Below are positions 1 to 9,232 of a stretch of DNA of 64,000 bases, one piece after another. Source of the DNA: an uncultured Bacilli bacterium (lineage in GTDB: Bacteria; Bacillota_I; Bacilli_A; RF39; UBA660); assembly GCA_910577505.1 (NCBI GenBank), contig CAJTLN010000001.1:518947-582946 (forward strand), in the 5' to 3' direction. The position numbers and the translations under genes were made by a program. The notes beneath the pieces were generated by a model, which did not search any database, was not told the DNA's origin, and saw nothing but the letters and a program-made list of their open reading frames with translations. The stretch's first letter is position 1, and every line of letters begins with the position of its first letter.

Positions 1-2527
1 GTTCTGTATTAAATATTTCTCTATATTTATCGATTCTTAAGTTCAATTCTGTTACACTTTTTAAATCTTCTAAATACTTAGTATATTGATCTGTATTAAT
101 TGGTTTATTAATTCCTAATTTATTTAAACAGTTTTCTTTATCGAATCTTTCATTAGCTGTAGGTATTAGAACATGTTCTAATATACTATTATAATCTACA
201 TCATCACTAGCTAAATGCTTAATATATTTTTGTTTTATTTCATTAATAGGGAAAGTTACTTTAAAATAAGTAGCATATGATTCCTTATTAGAATCAGTTA
301 AAGCTCTAACAAATAATTTAAATTTAAGCTTGCTAATATAGTCTTTACCAATTTCTTTTCTTCTTTTATAAATTATATTTTCTCTAACTTTAAAATTATT
401 TAATATAACTTTTTCAAATTCACTATTATATTCTTTAACTTTTCTATTTAAATAAACATCAGTAAATTTCTTTGTATAATCATATATTTCTTGCTTAGAT
501 GCAAATTCATCATAACTAGAGTATCTTTTATATCCATATAATTTATCTATAATTCCATTATATGAATCAAAATTATTATCAAGCATTAGGTAAATTATAT
601 TATCGAGATAAGTATTTTTCCTAACTTTTATAGCAAATTCATTTATATCATCAGTATCTTCATTTTTTTCTAGGTTTTTAATAATCTTTTTAGCCATATT
701 TTGGAATACAGAAGAATTATTTTCTTTAAATAATAAAATTTTTTCATTAATAATTTCTTTTTGTAATTCTTTTATTTCATTTAATGTAATATCTTTATTT
801 CCATTATTAACTAGTTCAATTGTTTCTTCAAGTCCTAGAACCAAATAACATGTTAATACACTTTTATAACTTAAGACAGTTACCTTAGATTCTTGTTTTG
901 ACAATATAGATTTCATTCTAACAGTTTCAAACAAGTAATTAACTTCGTCGAAGTTTATATTTTCATATTGTTCATCACTTAAATTAAATAAACTCTTAGC
1001 TAAATATCTATTTTTAAATATATTTAAATCTATATTATTTTCAAATACTTTATCTATTAAATTAATAATATCAGTTAGATTTAACTTATCTTTTAACTCA
1101 TCTGATTCTAAAATACTAGTTATACTAAGATTCTTATTTACTATAAGATTAATTAATTCATAATTACTTAGACCATTAATTATATAAGGAAGCATTATGT
1201 AATAAAGTAAATCATCACTATTTAGTAAGTTTAGCATTTCATATAGCATATTATGTTCAGATTTATAAATTAATACAGGACTATCTAGAAATCCTTTAAT
1301 AAATAAACTATCCTTAGAATCTATCTTTACATTTAAATTATTTATTTTTTCAAATATTATCTTCCTTTGTAGCATATTAAAAGCAGATTTAAAACTCAAT
1401 TTATTTAAAAGTAATTCTATAGCATATGAACTCATATCATTTATAAAAGTATCATTTCTTAAAATGTTAACAATGTCTTCTTCTTTAAAATGATTATTGA
1501 TAGCTTCTATCATAATTGTATCTATAAATCGGTTAAATAAAGAGTAGGTAGAGAATATCTTTTTTTGGTATTCTTCGTCAAAATTATTAAATGGGTAAAT
1601 TGTTATACTATGTTTAGAACATTTTTCCAAATTATCTTCACTAAAGTAAGATGAAGCATCATCCTCATTGAATTTATATAATTTTTGCATAATAACACTA
1701 AATGCATCACTATCCAAATTGGGAGTTTTACTCATTTTAGTTATTTCAACAATATTAAATAAATCTAGATATTTATTACTAAACTTTCCTATGAAATTAG
1801 GATTACTTAGAATAAAATGATATATTTTTTCATTATCGCTATTATTGAAAGCTAAACTATTATTAAGTATTAAATTGTATATTTTCTTATTTCCTTCATA
1901 TAAATTTATAAAGTCTTCAAAAGACTTACATTTTTTTAATAAAAATTTAGTATAAGTTTCTTTAGTTAAAATACTGCACATATCAAAGTCTACTAAGTTA
2001 ATAGTTGATAATAAATTATAAGAATAATTCAAAACTATTGAAAATGATTCAATTTTATTTCTAATATCTTCATTGTTTAATATTTCATTTAATATAATAT
2101 TTTCTTTAAAGTTCCCACACTCTAAAACAGAGCTTTTTATAAGTATAATATCTATATCCGTAAATCTTTTCTTTTCTTCTAGATAAGTAACTTTTTCCGT
2201 TATATTTAAAGAGTTCCATATAGCAATGTATATATCACTATTTCGAATAATATCTTCGTATTTATTTTGATTATTAAGAATTTCTAATTTTATATCGCTA
2301 GAACTATCAAGTAAAAATTCAGTAATATAACTATCATAAGCAAAATAATTTTCATTGTTTCTACTTGATATAATAGTTCTTAAATCATCTATAAATTTTT
2401 CACTTTCACGTAAGTATTCTTTAATATATTTTAAATCCTCTTTTTGTTTTTTGTTTAATTTAGAAAATTTATATAAAGTATCATGTACTATTTCTTCTAA
2501 TTTTGTTTTTAAGTCACTTATATTCAT
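1..2527 (-). CDS. Large protein of unknown function, 3' end outside window
   Basis: An open frame runs without a stop from an ATG at 2527 to the left edge, giving at least 842 codons. I read the frame codon by codon and found no stop. GGAGGGG lies just upstream of the ATG, and an extended -10 (TGCTATAAT, minus strand, 2553-2561) lies before it. The protein is rich in Asn, Lys, Ile, Leu and Glu, with no signal peptide, no membrane segment in the part I translated, and no motif I recognise. The composition suggests a long, mostly helical cytoplasmic protein. It resembles in style, but not in obvious sequence, the other large unknown proteins of this window. The gene is real on length, RBS and promoter; its function is unknown. 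Confidence 0.85.
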   Translation of the reverse strand, partial: MNISDLKTKLEEIVHDTLYKFSKLNKKQKEDLKYIKEYLRESEKFIDDLRTIISSRNNENYFAYDSYITEFLLDSSSDIKLEILNNQNKYEDIIRNSDIYIAIWNSLNITEKVTYLEEKKRFTDIDIILIKSSVLECGNFKENIILNEILNNEDIRNKIESFSIVLNYSYNLLSTINLVDFDMCSILTKETYTKFLLKKCKSFEDFINLYEGNKKIYNLILNNSLAFNNSDNEKIYHFILSNPNFIGKFSNKYLDLFNIVEITKMSKTPNLDSDAFSVIMQKLYKFNEDDASSYFSEDNLEKCSKHSITIYPFNNFDEEYQKKIFSTYSLFNRFIDTIMIEAINNHFKEEDIVNILRNDTFINDMSSYAIELLLNKLSFKSAFNMLQRKIIFEKINNLNVKIDSKDSLFIKGFLDSPVLIYKSEHNMLYEMLNLLNSDDLLYYIMLPYIINGLSNYELINLIVNKNLSITSILESDELKDKLNLTDIINLIDKVFENNIDLNIFKNRYLAKSLFNLSDEQYENINFDEVNYLFETVRMKSILSKQESKVTVLSYKSVLTCYLVLGLEETIELVNNGNKDITLNEIKELQKEIINEKILLFKENNSSVFQNMAKKIIKNLEKNEDTDDINEFAIKVRKNTYLDNIIYLMLDNNFDSYNGIIDKLYGYKRYSSYDEFASKQEIYDYTKKFTDVYLNRKVKEYNSEFEKVILNNFKVRENIIYKRRKEIGKDYISKLKFKLFVRALTDSNKESYATYFKVTFPINEIKQKYIKHLASDDVDYNSILEHVLIPTANERFDKENCLNKLGINKPINTDQYTKYLEDLKSVTELNLRIDKYREIFNTE

Positions 2528-2552
2528 CGTAACCCCTCCATATTATATGTAT

Positions 2553-2561
2553 ATTATAGCA
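2553..2561 (-). promoter_or_regulatory. Extended -10 promoter of the large unknown gene
   Basis: On the minus strand the sequence reads TGCTATAAT, about 25 bases before the ATG at 2527, matching the extended -10 form seen across the window. No clear -35 element is seen. Confidence 0.5.
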
Positions 2562-2567
2562 TATTAC

Positions 2568-2596
2568 TTAAAAAAGACTTAGTATTTTAAGTCTTT
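2568..2596 (-). terminator. Terminator of the sortase gene
   Basis: Inverted repeat AAAGACTTA / TAAGTCTTT with a six-base loop. On the minus strand it is followed by T residues, just after the sortase stop codon at 2603. Confidence 0.8.
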
Positions 2597-2602
2597 CAAA
2601 TT

Positions 2603-4165
2603 TTATTCTTTTACTAAAACAGCATGAACTACAAATCTTTGATTATTATCTAAACAAGTAGATAGGGTGATTATTTTATCATCAACACCAATCTTAGTAT
2701 TAAAGTTATGCTCACTTCTTGCAGTAATCATATCAAAGAATGACTGTTTTTCTTTATCGTCTAAGAAATTAGTAATTAAATAATCGCTAGTTACATCAAT
2801 CCCATAGAAAGAAAATATCTTCCATTTTTCTTCTTTATACAATGTATTGAAAGTTATGTAATAATTATCTTTTTTATTTATCCAATTAGATTTTCTAAGA
2901 TTAGGTAATGTCCCAAACATAACTCCACTCGTAAATCTGTTATGAGCATATATAATTGTATTATCATCTAATACATCTATATTATTGCGGTAATCCATAA
3001 ATACCCAACCATTATAATCTTTTTCTTTATATATATTACGATTTAAATAATAACTATTATCAGTAGTTCTAACAACAGGGTAGTCGATATTTGTTCCTTT
3101 AACAGTTAACCATCCAACAGTATCAGAATTAACTTCAAATAATTTATTATATGAATTTATCATATTTGTTTCAGGTATTTCAGGGTCTTCTTCATTTTCT
3201 GAATTATCAGAGATATCAGGTTCATTCATAATTTTATTAAGGTCATCTTTTATACCATTTATTTTAACTTCAGATTGATAATTATTATAAAATACATATC
3301 CAAATACAGCGACGACTATAGTAAATAATATTATTGCACAGAGTTTAAGTGTTGTAAAAATAATTTGTTGTAAATAATTTTTTTCCAAATAGTCTTTAGA
3401 ATATACTAAAGATATACTAATTTTATTTTTTCTCTTTAATTCTTTATTAATTTCTTTTAATTCAGAAACATCTTCGTTATTTTCTAAATCGTCATGTATT
3501 TCAATAGAAATATTTCTTCTTTTAAATTCTTTAAGTATACCAATAATGATTTTTGTATTTTCTAATGAATATTTATCAAAATGAATAACTTTTAAATATT
3601 TATTAATAGCAAAAAAAGTTTTTATATCATTTATATCTTCACTACCTAATATTTCACCAATTCTTATATTGGTTTTATAATATATTTTTGAAAAAGAAGT
3701 AAGATTATTTTCTGCCATAAAATTACTTGTAAATAATACTTCATATCTTGAATCAACAGCAATGTTTGCTTTATCAAGAGTTTCAATCATAAATTGTGGT
3801 ATTCCATAGCAATTAACTTTTTTAATATTTTTATTTTTTATAATAGCTTCACATAATTTATATGATAGGTTTTCATCTTCAGAAATAGTAAAAGATTCTA
3901 TTTTAGGTATTCTTTTTAAAATATCTATTATTAGTTCACCTAAAGAATTACTGCTTACAACGATTTCAGATATTTCTTTTTCTTTAGCTAAATCGTATAG
4001 AAAAAGACCAACTATTTTACTATTTTCCATTAAGTATTCATCACTAAATATTAATTCATTATTAGAAATAACATTAGTATTAAGTAGATTAGGTTCTACT
4101 GGTTTATTAGTACGATACTTAAACAAAAGTGTCTTATCTTTAATCAAAATTGCTATTTTCTTCAT
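2603..4165 (-). CDS. srtB: Class B sortase with large N-terminal extension
   Basis: Membrane-anchored cysteine transpeptidase that should attach secreted proteins to the cell wall. The sortase domain covers about residues 345-520. It shows the class B opening GWLTVKGTNIDYPVV, the catalytic His in YAHN (about 408), the Cys in LSTC (about 504) and the Arg in QRFVVH (about 510). A membrane segment lies at about 272-294. Residues 1-265 before it are unusual: class B sortases are normally near 240 residues with a short N-terminal tail, but here a mixed alpha/beta region of unknown fold would sit in the cytoplasm. The gene is divergent from a secreted protein with a PxTG-type sorting signal (4304-5164), its likely substrate. 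The sortase assignment is firm; the role of the extension is unknown. Confidence 0.93.
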   Translation of the reverse strand: MKKIAILIKDKTLLFKYRTNKPVEPNLLNTNVISNNELIFSDEYLMENSKIVGLFLYDLAKEKEISEIVVSSNSLGELIIDILKRIPKIESFTISEDENLSYKLCEAIIKNKNIKKVNCYGIPQFMIETLDKANIAVDSRYEVLFTSNFMAENNLTSFSKIYYKTNIRIGEILGSEDINDIKTFFAINKYLKVIHFDKYSLENTKIIIGILKEFKRRNISIEIHDDLENNEDVSELKEINKELKRKNKISISLVYSKDYLEKNYLQQIIFTTLKLCAIILFTIVVAVFGYVFYNNYQSEVKINGIKDDLNKIMNEPDISDNSENEEDPEIPETNMINSYNKLFEVNSDTVGWLTVKGTNIDYPVVRTTDNSYYLNRNIYKEKDYNGWVFMDYRNNIDVLDDNTIIYAHNRFTSGVMFGTLPNLRKSNWINKKDNYYITFNTLYKEEKWKIFSFYGIDVTSDYLITNFLDDKEKQSFFDMITARSEHNFNTKIGVDDKIITLSTCLDNNQRFVVHAVLVKE

Positions 4166-4234
4166 ATGCTCACCACTATTTATTCTATACTATATTATAT
4201 ATAATACCATAAATAGTAAAAAAATCAAAAATTT

Positions 4235-4264
4235 TTAACACTTTATTAAAATTCATGTTATAAT
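4235..4264 (+). promoter_or_regulatory. Promoter of the sortase substrate gene
   Basis: TTAACA at 4235-4240, an 18-base spacer, and an extended -10 TGTTATAAT ending at 4264, 39 bases before the ATG. Confidence 0.7.
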
Positions 4265-4303
4265 ATTATCAGAATAAGGAAAAATAAGTATAGGAGAGGT
4301 ATT

Positions 4304-5164
4304 ATGAAGAAAATAAAAAATATTTTACTTATGTCAATTGTAGCTGTTTGCTCATTTGCTTTTGTTAATGTTGTAAACGCTGCTGATATTTTTACAATGC
4401 CAACTATGGATCTTGTTTGTAATCCAAATGCTATTGAAGCAGGCGGAAGAACAACATGCTATATTGTTGGACAACCAAGTAAACAAACAGGAAGCTTACA
4501 TGGATTTGTTACTCAAGCATACACAACAAGTAAGTATACTAAGATAGAATTAGTAAAGTCTAACGAAAATATTGCGAATACAGATGCTAGATTCACTAAA
4601 GAATATGAATCAACATCAAAACCATTTGCTAGTCAAAATGTTCCAGCATCAATTAAAGAGTTTAACTGTGCATTTGATTCAACAATAAGTGCTAAAAAAG
4701 GGGAGGGAGACTTCTTATGTGCTGTAATCTTCTCAAAAGGAACAGAGAATTTATTTACACCAGCATCAATTAAAAATGGTGTAGATAGTGTTCTAAGTGC
4801 AGAAAAAAAGGCTGATGGGTATGGAATAATTGGTTCTGTAGTTGTAAGTTTAACAGATGATGCTGTAATCAATCAATGTGGAGAGTTATGTGTTAAAGTA
4901 TGGAATATCCCAAGCGAAAAGTTATATTCTAGTTATAAAGAATGTGCTGCTTCAAAAGCAAATACACCGGAATGCGAAAATACATCAACAAGTGTAAATG
5001 CTAATGATTATTTCTGTAAAGAAATTCATTTAAAAGGAAAACCAGTACAACCAAGTCCTCCAACAGGAGCATTTGCATCATATGCAATTTTAGCTGCAGG
5101 AGCATTAATTGCTATTAGTGCAGTCGCAATGGCTAAGAAAAATAATAAATTTAATAGAATTTAA
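4304..5164 (+). CDS. Secreted PxTG-anchored surface protein (sortase substrate)
   Basis: A 286-residue surface protein. Residues 1-26 form a typical signal peptide (KKIKN, hydrophobic core, cleavage near VNA-AD). The mature part is Cys-rich and starts with a segment around CNPNAIEAGG that recalls beta-sandwich adhesin or cohesin-like modules; that resemblance is weak. The C-terminus is a sorting signal: SPPTG at about 251-255, a hydrophobic stretch (SYAILAAGALIAISAVAMA), then KKNNKFNR. The motif departs from LPxTG. The sortase gene is divergent 138 bases away, so enzyme and substrate are probably matched. RBS GGAGAGG precedes the ATG and a terminator follows. Binding target unknown. Confidence 0.88.
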   Translation: MKKIKNILLMSIVAVCSFAFVNVVNAADIFTMPTMDLVCNPNAIEAGGRTTCYIVGQPSKQTGSLHGFVTQAYTTSKYTKIELVKSNENIANTDARFTKEYESTSKPFASQNVPASIKEFNCAFDSTISAKKGEGDFLCAVIFSKGTENLFTPASIKNGVDSVLSAEKKADGYGIIGSVVVSLTDDAVINQCGELCVKVWNIPSEKLYSSYKECAASKANTPECENTSTSVNANDYFCKEIHLKGKPVQPSPPTGAFASYAILAAGALIAISAVAMAKKNNKFNRI

Positions 5165-5173
5165 TAAAAATAG

Positions 5174-5199
5174 AAAACCATGAAAATGGTTTTTTTTTA
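5174..5199 (+). terminator. Terminator after the surface protein
   Basis: Stem AAAACCAT / ATGGTTTT with GAAA loop followed by a run of eight T. Confidence 0.9.
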
Positions 5200-5221
5200 A
5201 TGCTCTTATAACATTATAAAT

Positions 5222-5249
5222 TTGACAAAAATATAACATAAAGTATAAT
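5222..5249 (+). promoter_or_regulatory. Sigma-A type promoter
   Basis: TTGACA at 5222-5227, 16-base spacer, TATAAT at 5244-5249, 28 bases before the ATG at 5277. Near-consensus. Confidence 0.8.
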
Positions 5250-5276
5250 AAACACAGAAAAAAAGGGGGACTTATC

Positions 5277-6305
5277 ATGGAGGATTTATCTAGAATAGAG
5301 CAGGTGGAACAAGAAATAGAAAATATAGCTTACTTTATTGATGGACCAACTAGCTTTATATATGATCATATTGAAGACCCTAGTCAATATGAAATAGTTG
5401 AATGCTTAAGGGCAATAATCTATAGTAATAAGGCATATTTAACTCAAAAGAAGAAAGACATAGATATGTTAAGAAAAAAAATAAATGTAACTACTAGTAA
5501 TAGTCTGCCTACACAATCAATACAATCAACACAATCAATACCAAATGTTGATAGTAAAGAAATCTCTAAAACTGAAAAAAATTTAACAGATTACATAAAA
5601 CTAATATTATTTAGTGATATGAACGACGAAATATCTAAAAAATTATCATCGCTTTCAAGAGAAGATAAAATTAGATTAAAATTATATTTTCTAAAAATGG
5701 CCAATCAAACTAAAAAAGCTATAAAAGAAAGTATATTAAGGAATCCAACATTAGGCATAAGTAAACTTCAAAGTGACTTAAGTATATACGAACTTGCCAT
5801 TTCTTTTGTTGAAACAATTGAAAAAGAATCAGAGCCTGAATCAACTTTTGAAGCAACGCCATCTCGTATATTCGTCGTGCCAAATAATCATAACTCTACA
5901 TATTTATATGAAGATATTCTTACTTACAAAGAAAATAGGAAAGAAATAAAAAATATTATTGATAAAATTATAGAAGGTTATTTTTTAAAAACTAAGGACA
6001 TTAAATCTATTGAAAGTGTGAAACCAAATTGTCTTTATGAATACAAACATCCAAATGGTATAAGAGTTTTATACGTTGTATATAAAGGTCTAATTTTCAT
6101 ATGTTCATTGTTTTATAAAGATAAACAAAAAAGTAGCAGAATAGATTCTTATTATGAAGAAGCAATAAGAAGATTTAACAGTAGTAAGGATTATATTATC
6201 AATAACAATGATAATCCAGATTTTTATATTGAACAAGATGAATTGCTTGGACAAATATATTCTCTTATTAATGATATATCATATACAAAGAAAGTAGGTG
6301 AGTAA
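5277..6305 (+). CDS. Unknown protein with possible RelE-like C-terminal domain
   Basis: A 342-residue soluble protein. The N-terminal 70 residues are helical and charged. They are followed by a low-complexity linker with repeated QSIQST units (about 78-90) and a helical middle. Residues about 245-310 contain CLYEYKHPNGIRVLYVVYK, then ICSLFYKDKQKSS and EEAIRRF. This order recalls RelE/HigB/ParE-fold toxins (Tyr-rich strand, Arg-Val-Leu-Tyr, hydrophobic strand, basic KxxQK, terminal helix). It is a pattern match by eye, not a proven homology. The stop overlaps the RBS of the next gene (6307-8121), so the two form one transcription unit. No antitoxin-like small gene is adjacent. RBS AAGGGGG fits the ATG. 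Confidence 0.75.
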   Translation: MEDLSRIEQVEQEIENIAYFIDGPTSFIYDHIEDPSQYEIVECLRAIIYSNKAYLTQKKKDIDMLRKKINVTTSNSLPTQSIQSTQSIPNVDSKEISKTEKNLTDYIKLILFSDMNDEISKKLSSLSREDKIRLKLYFLKMANQTKKAIKESILRNPTLGISKLQSDLSIYELAISFVETIEKESEPESTFEATPSRIFVVPNNHNSTYLYEDILTYKENRKEIKNIIDKIIEGYFLKTKDIKSIESVKPNCLYEYKHPNGIRVLYVVYKGLIFICSLFYKDKQKSSRIDSYYEEAIRRFNSSKDYIINNNDNPDFYIEQDELLGQIYSLINDISYTKKVGE

Positions 6306-6306
6306 C

Positions 6307-8121
6307 ATGGATAGAATCGAAAAAATAACTCATCTAGCTAAAAATACTTTATTAGAGACGAATTTAGAATTAAAAGATAAGGGAAAAATAGAGTTAAAAA
6401 GAGACATAAATAAATTACTAAAAAAAATAAATAGCGATAATTTTGGTTCTCTAGCTACAATACCAAACTCAGATATCTTTAAAATATTTGCAGTTCTTCT
6501 TTTTGAAGGTTCATCATACGAAGAAATATCTGATTATATATTGGAAGCAAAAGATGCAATCAATTCTTGGACATATAATAGAAATAGTGAAGATTTAAGA
6601 ATTCTTTTTGATAATACAAATTATGGTGGGATAATTAGCGATAGTAAGTATTTAAAAAACTATAATAACTTAAATTTAATTCCAGCTTTTCTTAATTGTC
6701 CAATGAAGTTTGTATATAAAGCTATGTTAGCTTTCTTAAAACTTAAAAAGAACTTATTAGAACTACCACAACAAATAAAAAAACAATTACCAAGTCCATT
6801 ATTAGTAATGACTAATCCAGATATATTAAAAGGAATAAGTACTAGATCTAAAACACCAAAAGAAATATATGAAACTAGTGAATTTCGTGGATTTGTAAAA
6901 GTATTAGAAGAGCAAATGGCTAAAGAAATAAAAGATTATGAAGCAAGAAGAGAAGTACTATTTAAAAGAAAATCAGCTTATGAAGAGCTTGTAGAAGCTT
7001 TAAAAAATCCAAAGTTTTCTGAATTAACGAGTATTCCTGATAAATGGCATCAATATTTAGATTTGCCAACACTTGAAGAAATATATTATTTAATTCAAGA
7101 CAATTTATTTAGAGAAAAAAGAGAACTTTTAAAAGAAGAAGAAAGTCTTAATGCTGTTTTGAACAAAAGTGAATTAAGCTCTTATTTATATTCTAAACAA
7201 ATAAATCCTAATTCATTTTCTAAAGAAAGAATATCTGCTTTAGAACAAATTCCTAATGTTACCAACAGAATAGAAGTTCTTACTATATTAGGATTTGATA
7301 TTATTGCTATAATTAATGAGTATTATGGTCTTTTAACTTACTTAACAGAAGATAAAATTAAAAAATTAACTTTCTTAATTAATTCTCATGCTATTTCTAA
7401 AAAAACTTTAAGAGATAATATTCATTATATTTTAGATGAAAAATATAGCGAACTAATAACTAACTATGAAATTTTAAAACCAATCGTAGATTTTAACAAC
7501 ATTTTTTATAATGATAATATTATGTTTGTTAATCCTCATGAATTAAAAAGCAGATTATCTATTCTAGCTGAATATAAATTAACTAAGAATAACTTTATTT
7601 TTCTACTTTGTCATTATAACTATTTAAATATTTATGATTTATTAATAGAACAAGATATTCCAGAATATTTATTTATTAGTATTTGTAAAACTAGAAATCC
7701 TCAAAATACCATTAAGAGAATAATGATATATAGACTAATTGGTGAAGAAATAGAGACACCAAATCATATATTAAAAAAGGAACTTACAGATGAAACTAAG
7801 TTTACTTGTTTAGACTCAGACCTAGATGAATATATTATTAATCATGTTCCAAGTATTGTCTTAGAACCTATAAAAGGAAATAATATAACTATAGTAAAAA
7901 GAGATCCAGTAGTAAAAATACTAGATGAAAACTATCGTATAGATGATTTATATATAATAGGTGGAATCAGTATTTCAAGAGCAAAGTTTTTACGCAATTT
8001 TGAAGAAAAAAGATGCAATCCTCTTTATGTAGTTCCATCACTAATATCTGACTCTATTCTAGAAGAATCATCAGTATACAGCATATTTAAAGAACTAGAA
8101 TCAAAGAAATTAAAGAAGTAA
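6307..8121 (+). CDS. Unknown 604-residue cytoplasmic protein
   Basis: I place the start at the ATG at 6307, because GGTGAG lies six bases before it; a GTG at 6298 would sit inside that RBS. The protein has no signal peptide or membrane segment. Helical charged stretches occur at about 190-300 (EQMAKEIKDYEARREVLFKRK), followed by Ile/Asn/Tyr-rich helical repeats. The last 60 residues hold YIIGGISISRAKFLRNFE. I do not recognise a family. It is co-transcribed with the upstream unknown gene and probably works with it. A terminator overlaps its stop codon. Confidence 0.8.
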   Translation: MDRIEKITHLAKNTLLETNLELKDKGKIELKRDINKLLKKINSDNFGSLATIPNSDIFKIFAVLLFEGSSYEEISDYILEAKDAINSWTYNRNSEDLRILFDNTNYGGIISDSKYLKNYNNLNLIPAFLNCPMKFVYKAMLAFLKLKKNLLELPQQIKKQLPSPLLVMTNPDILKGISTRSKTPKEIYETSEFRGFVKVLEEQMAKEIKDYEARREVLFKRKSAYEELVEALKNPKFSELTSIPDKWHQYLDLPTLEEIYYLIQDNLFREKRELLKEEESLNAVLNKSELSSYLYSKQINPNSFSKERISALEQIPNVTNRIEVLTILGFDIIAIINEYYGLLTYLTEDKIKKLTFLINSHAISKKTLRDNIHYILDEKYSELITNYEILKPIVDFNNIFYNDNIMFVNPHELKSRLSILAEYKLTKNNFIFLLCHYNYLNIYDLLIEQDIPEYLFISICKTRNPQNTIKRIMIYRLIGEEIETPNHILKKELTDETKFTCLDSDLDEYIINHVPSIVLEPIKGNNITIVKRDPVVKILDENYRIDDLYIIGGISISRAKFLRNFEEKRCNPLYVVPSLISDSILEESSVYSIFKELESKKLKK

Positions 8122-8143
8122 CTTAATAGTTACTTCTTTCTTA
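8112..8143 (+). terminator. Two-way terminator overlapping the stop codon
   Basis: 12-bp stem AAAGAAGTAACT / AGTTACTTCTTT with TAAT loop. It includes the stop codon of the plus-strand gene and lies at the end of the converging cotJC gene, so it can serve both strands. Confidence 0.75.
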
Positions 8144-8704
8144 TTTATAATTATATTTTTCTTTATAATAATCATACAATTCTTTAAAACGATTAAAATG
8201 TACTACTTCTCTTTGCCTTAGAAATAATAAAGGTCCAATTAAATCTTCATCATTAGTTAAATTTATTAAATTTTCATAAACTGCACGTGCTTTTTGTTCA
8301 GCAGCCATATCCTCAGAAATATCAGCTAGAGGATCACCTGTTACAGAAAAATAAGCTACTGTAAATGGAACTCCAGATGCATTAGTAGGGAATACTCCCA
8401 TTCCGTGTTCACTGTAAATATCACCTAAACCAGCTTCTGCCATTTCCTCCACTGTTGCTCCCTTAGTTAATTGTTTTACCATTGTTGCAATCATTTCTAC
8501 ATGCCCAAGTTCTTCACAAGCAATATCATTAAGAAGAGCTCTTCCTTTTTCATCAGGCATTGAGAATTTTTGACTAAAATAACGAAGAGATGCTGCCAAT
8601 TCTGAATTTGCTCCTCCTAATTGTGTAAGCATATATTTTGCCATCTTTAAATCTTTTTTCTTAATATTAATTGGATAATTTAACTTCTTAACATATTTAT
8701 ACAT
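8141..8704 (-). CDS. cotJC: Spore coat protein CotJC (manganese catalase family)
   Basis: A 187-residue protein with the ferritin-like four-helix fold of Mn catalases, as in CotJC of Bacillus and Clostridium coats. Expected metal ligands are present: E35 in GANSELAASLRYF, E65 and H68 in CEELGHVE, a Glu near 136 in EDMAAEQKAR, and E166/H169 in QREVVHFNRF. The start gives the usual N-terminus (MYKYVKKLNYPINIK) and a length normal for CotJC. It overlaps the upstream cotJA-cotJB fusion gene by one base (TAATG) with GGAGGT as RBS. In known spore formers the cotJ operon is made in the mother cell. The family is certain; catalase activity is inferred from the ligands. Confidence 0.95.
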   Translation of the reverse strand: MYKYVKKLNYPINIKKKDLKMAKYMLTQLGGANSELAASLRYFSQKFSMPDEKGRALLNDIACEELGHVEMIATMVKQLTKGATVEEMAEAGLGDIYSEHGMGVFPTNASGVPFTVAYFSVTGDPLADISEDMAAEQKARAVYENLINLTNDEDLIGPLLFLRQREVVHFNRFKELYDYYKEKYNYK

Positions 8705-9099
8705 TAAACATTACCTCCCACAAAAGGCCATGGCTCTTTATACCACATATAACTTGAATAATCACTATCATCAAGCTCCATTGGCCCATATTTCTTCTCG
8801 TAAAGATCGACACATGCACGTTGTTCCTCAGTATATTGTTTAAATAAAGAATAAATCTGATTATCATTTGGATGTAAATCTAAATATAGTGATAAATCAT
8901 TTAAAGCAAAATTATATTCATAAATCTTTAAAACGAGAAGACCTTTCTCATTATTACTTTCTAACTTAGCAACCTTATAATTTTTATAAGGCACATACTC
9001 ATTTTTAAACATATTTCCATGCATTAATCCATCTCTTGCACTAAATACATTTGATGAATTATCATCATTCATATTAAAAATTATATCTTCAAAAAACAT
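8704..9099 (-). CDS. cotJB: Spore coat protein: CotJA-like and CotJB domains fused
   Basis: 131 residues. The C-terminal 80 match CotJB: YLDLHPNDNQIYSLFKQY, then EKKYGPMEL and the final Trp/Pro-rich WYKEPWPF. Residues about 18-42 (SARDGLMHGNMFKNEYVPYK) match the core of CotJA (...GLxxGTxFPELxxPY). In Bacillus and Clostridium, CotJA and CotJB are separate genes, so this looks like a fusion of the two in the order JA-JB. A good RBS (AGGAGG) precedes the ATG, and cotJC follows with a one-base overlap. The CotJB assignment is strong; the CotJA part rests on a short motif. Confidence 0.85.
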   Translation of the reverse strand: MFFEDIIFNMNDDNSSNVFSARDGLMHGNMFKNEYVPYKNYKVAKLESNNEKGLLVLKIYEYNFALNDLSLYLDLHPNDNQIYSLFKQYTEEQRACVDLYEKKYGPMELDDSDYSSYMWYKEPWPFVGGNV

Positions 9100-9178
9100 A
9101 AATATTTCCTCCTAATTTTAATATATGTAAACTAAAAAAAGAGATATAGTTAAATAACCCAAAATAAAAAAATAGCTT

Positions 9179-9207
9179 TTGCATAAAATTATAATGTATG
9201 TTAAAAT
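9179..9207 (+). promoter_or_regulatory. Extended -10 promoter
   Basis: TTGCAT at 9179-9184, 17-base spacer, and TAAAAT at 9202-9207 preceded by TGT. It lies 25 bases before the ATG at 9233. Confidence 0.65.
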
Positions 9208-9232
9208 AAAGTTATAGAAAGGATATGATGCT

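Noticed and set aside
2355..2582. 75-codon plus-strand ORF at the left end
   Set aside because: It lies opposite the start of the large minus-strand gene, has no RBS and overlaps its promoter.
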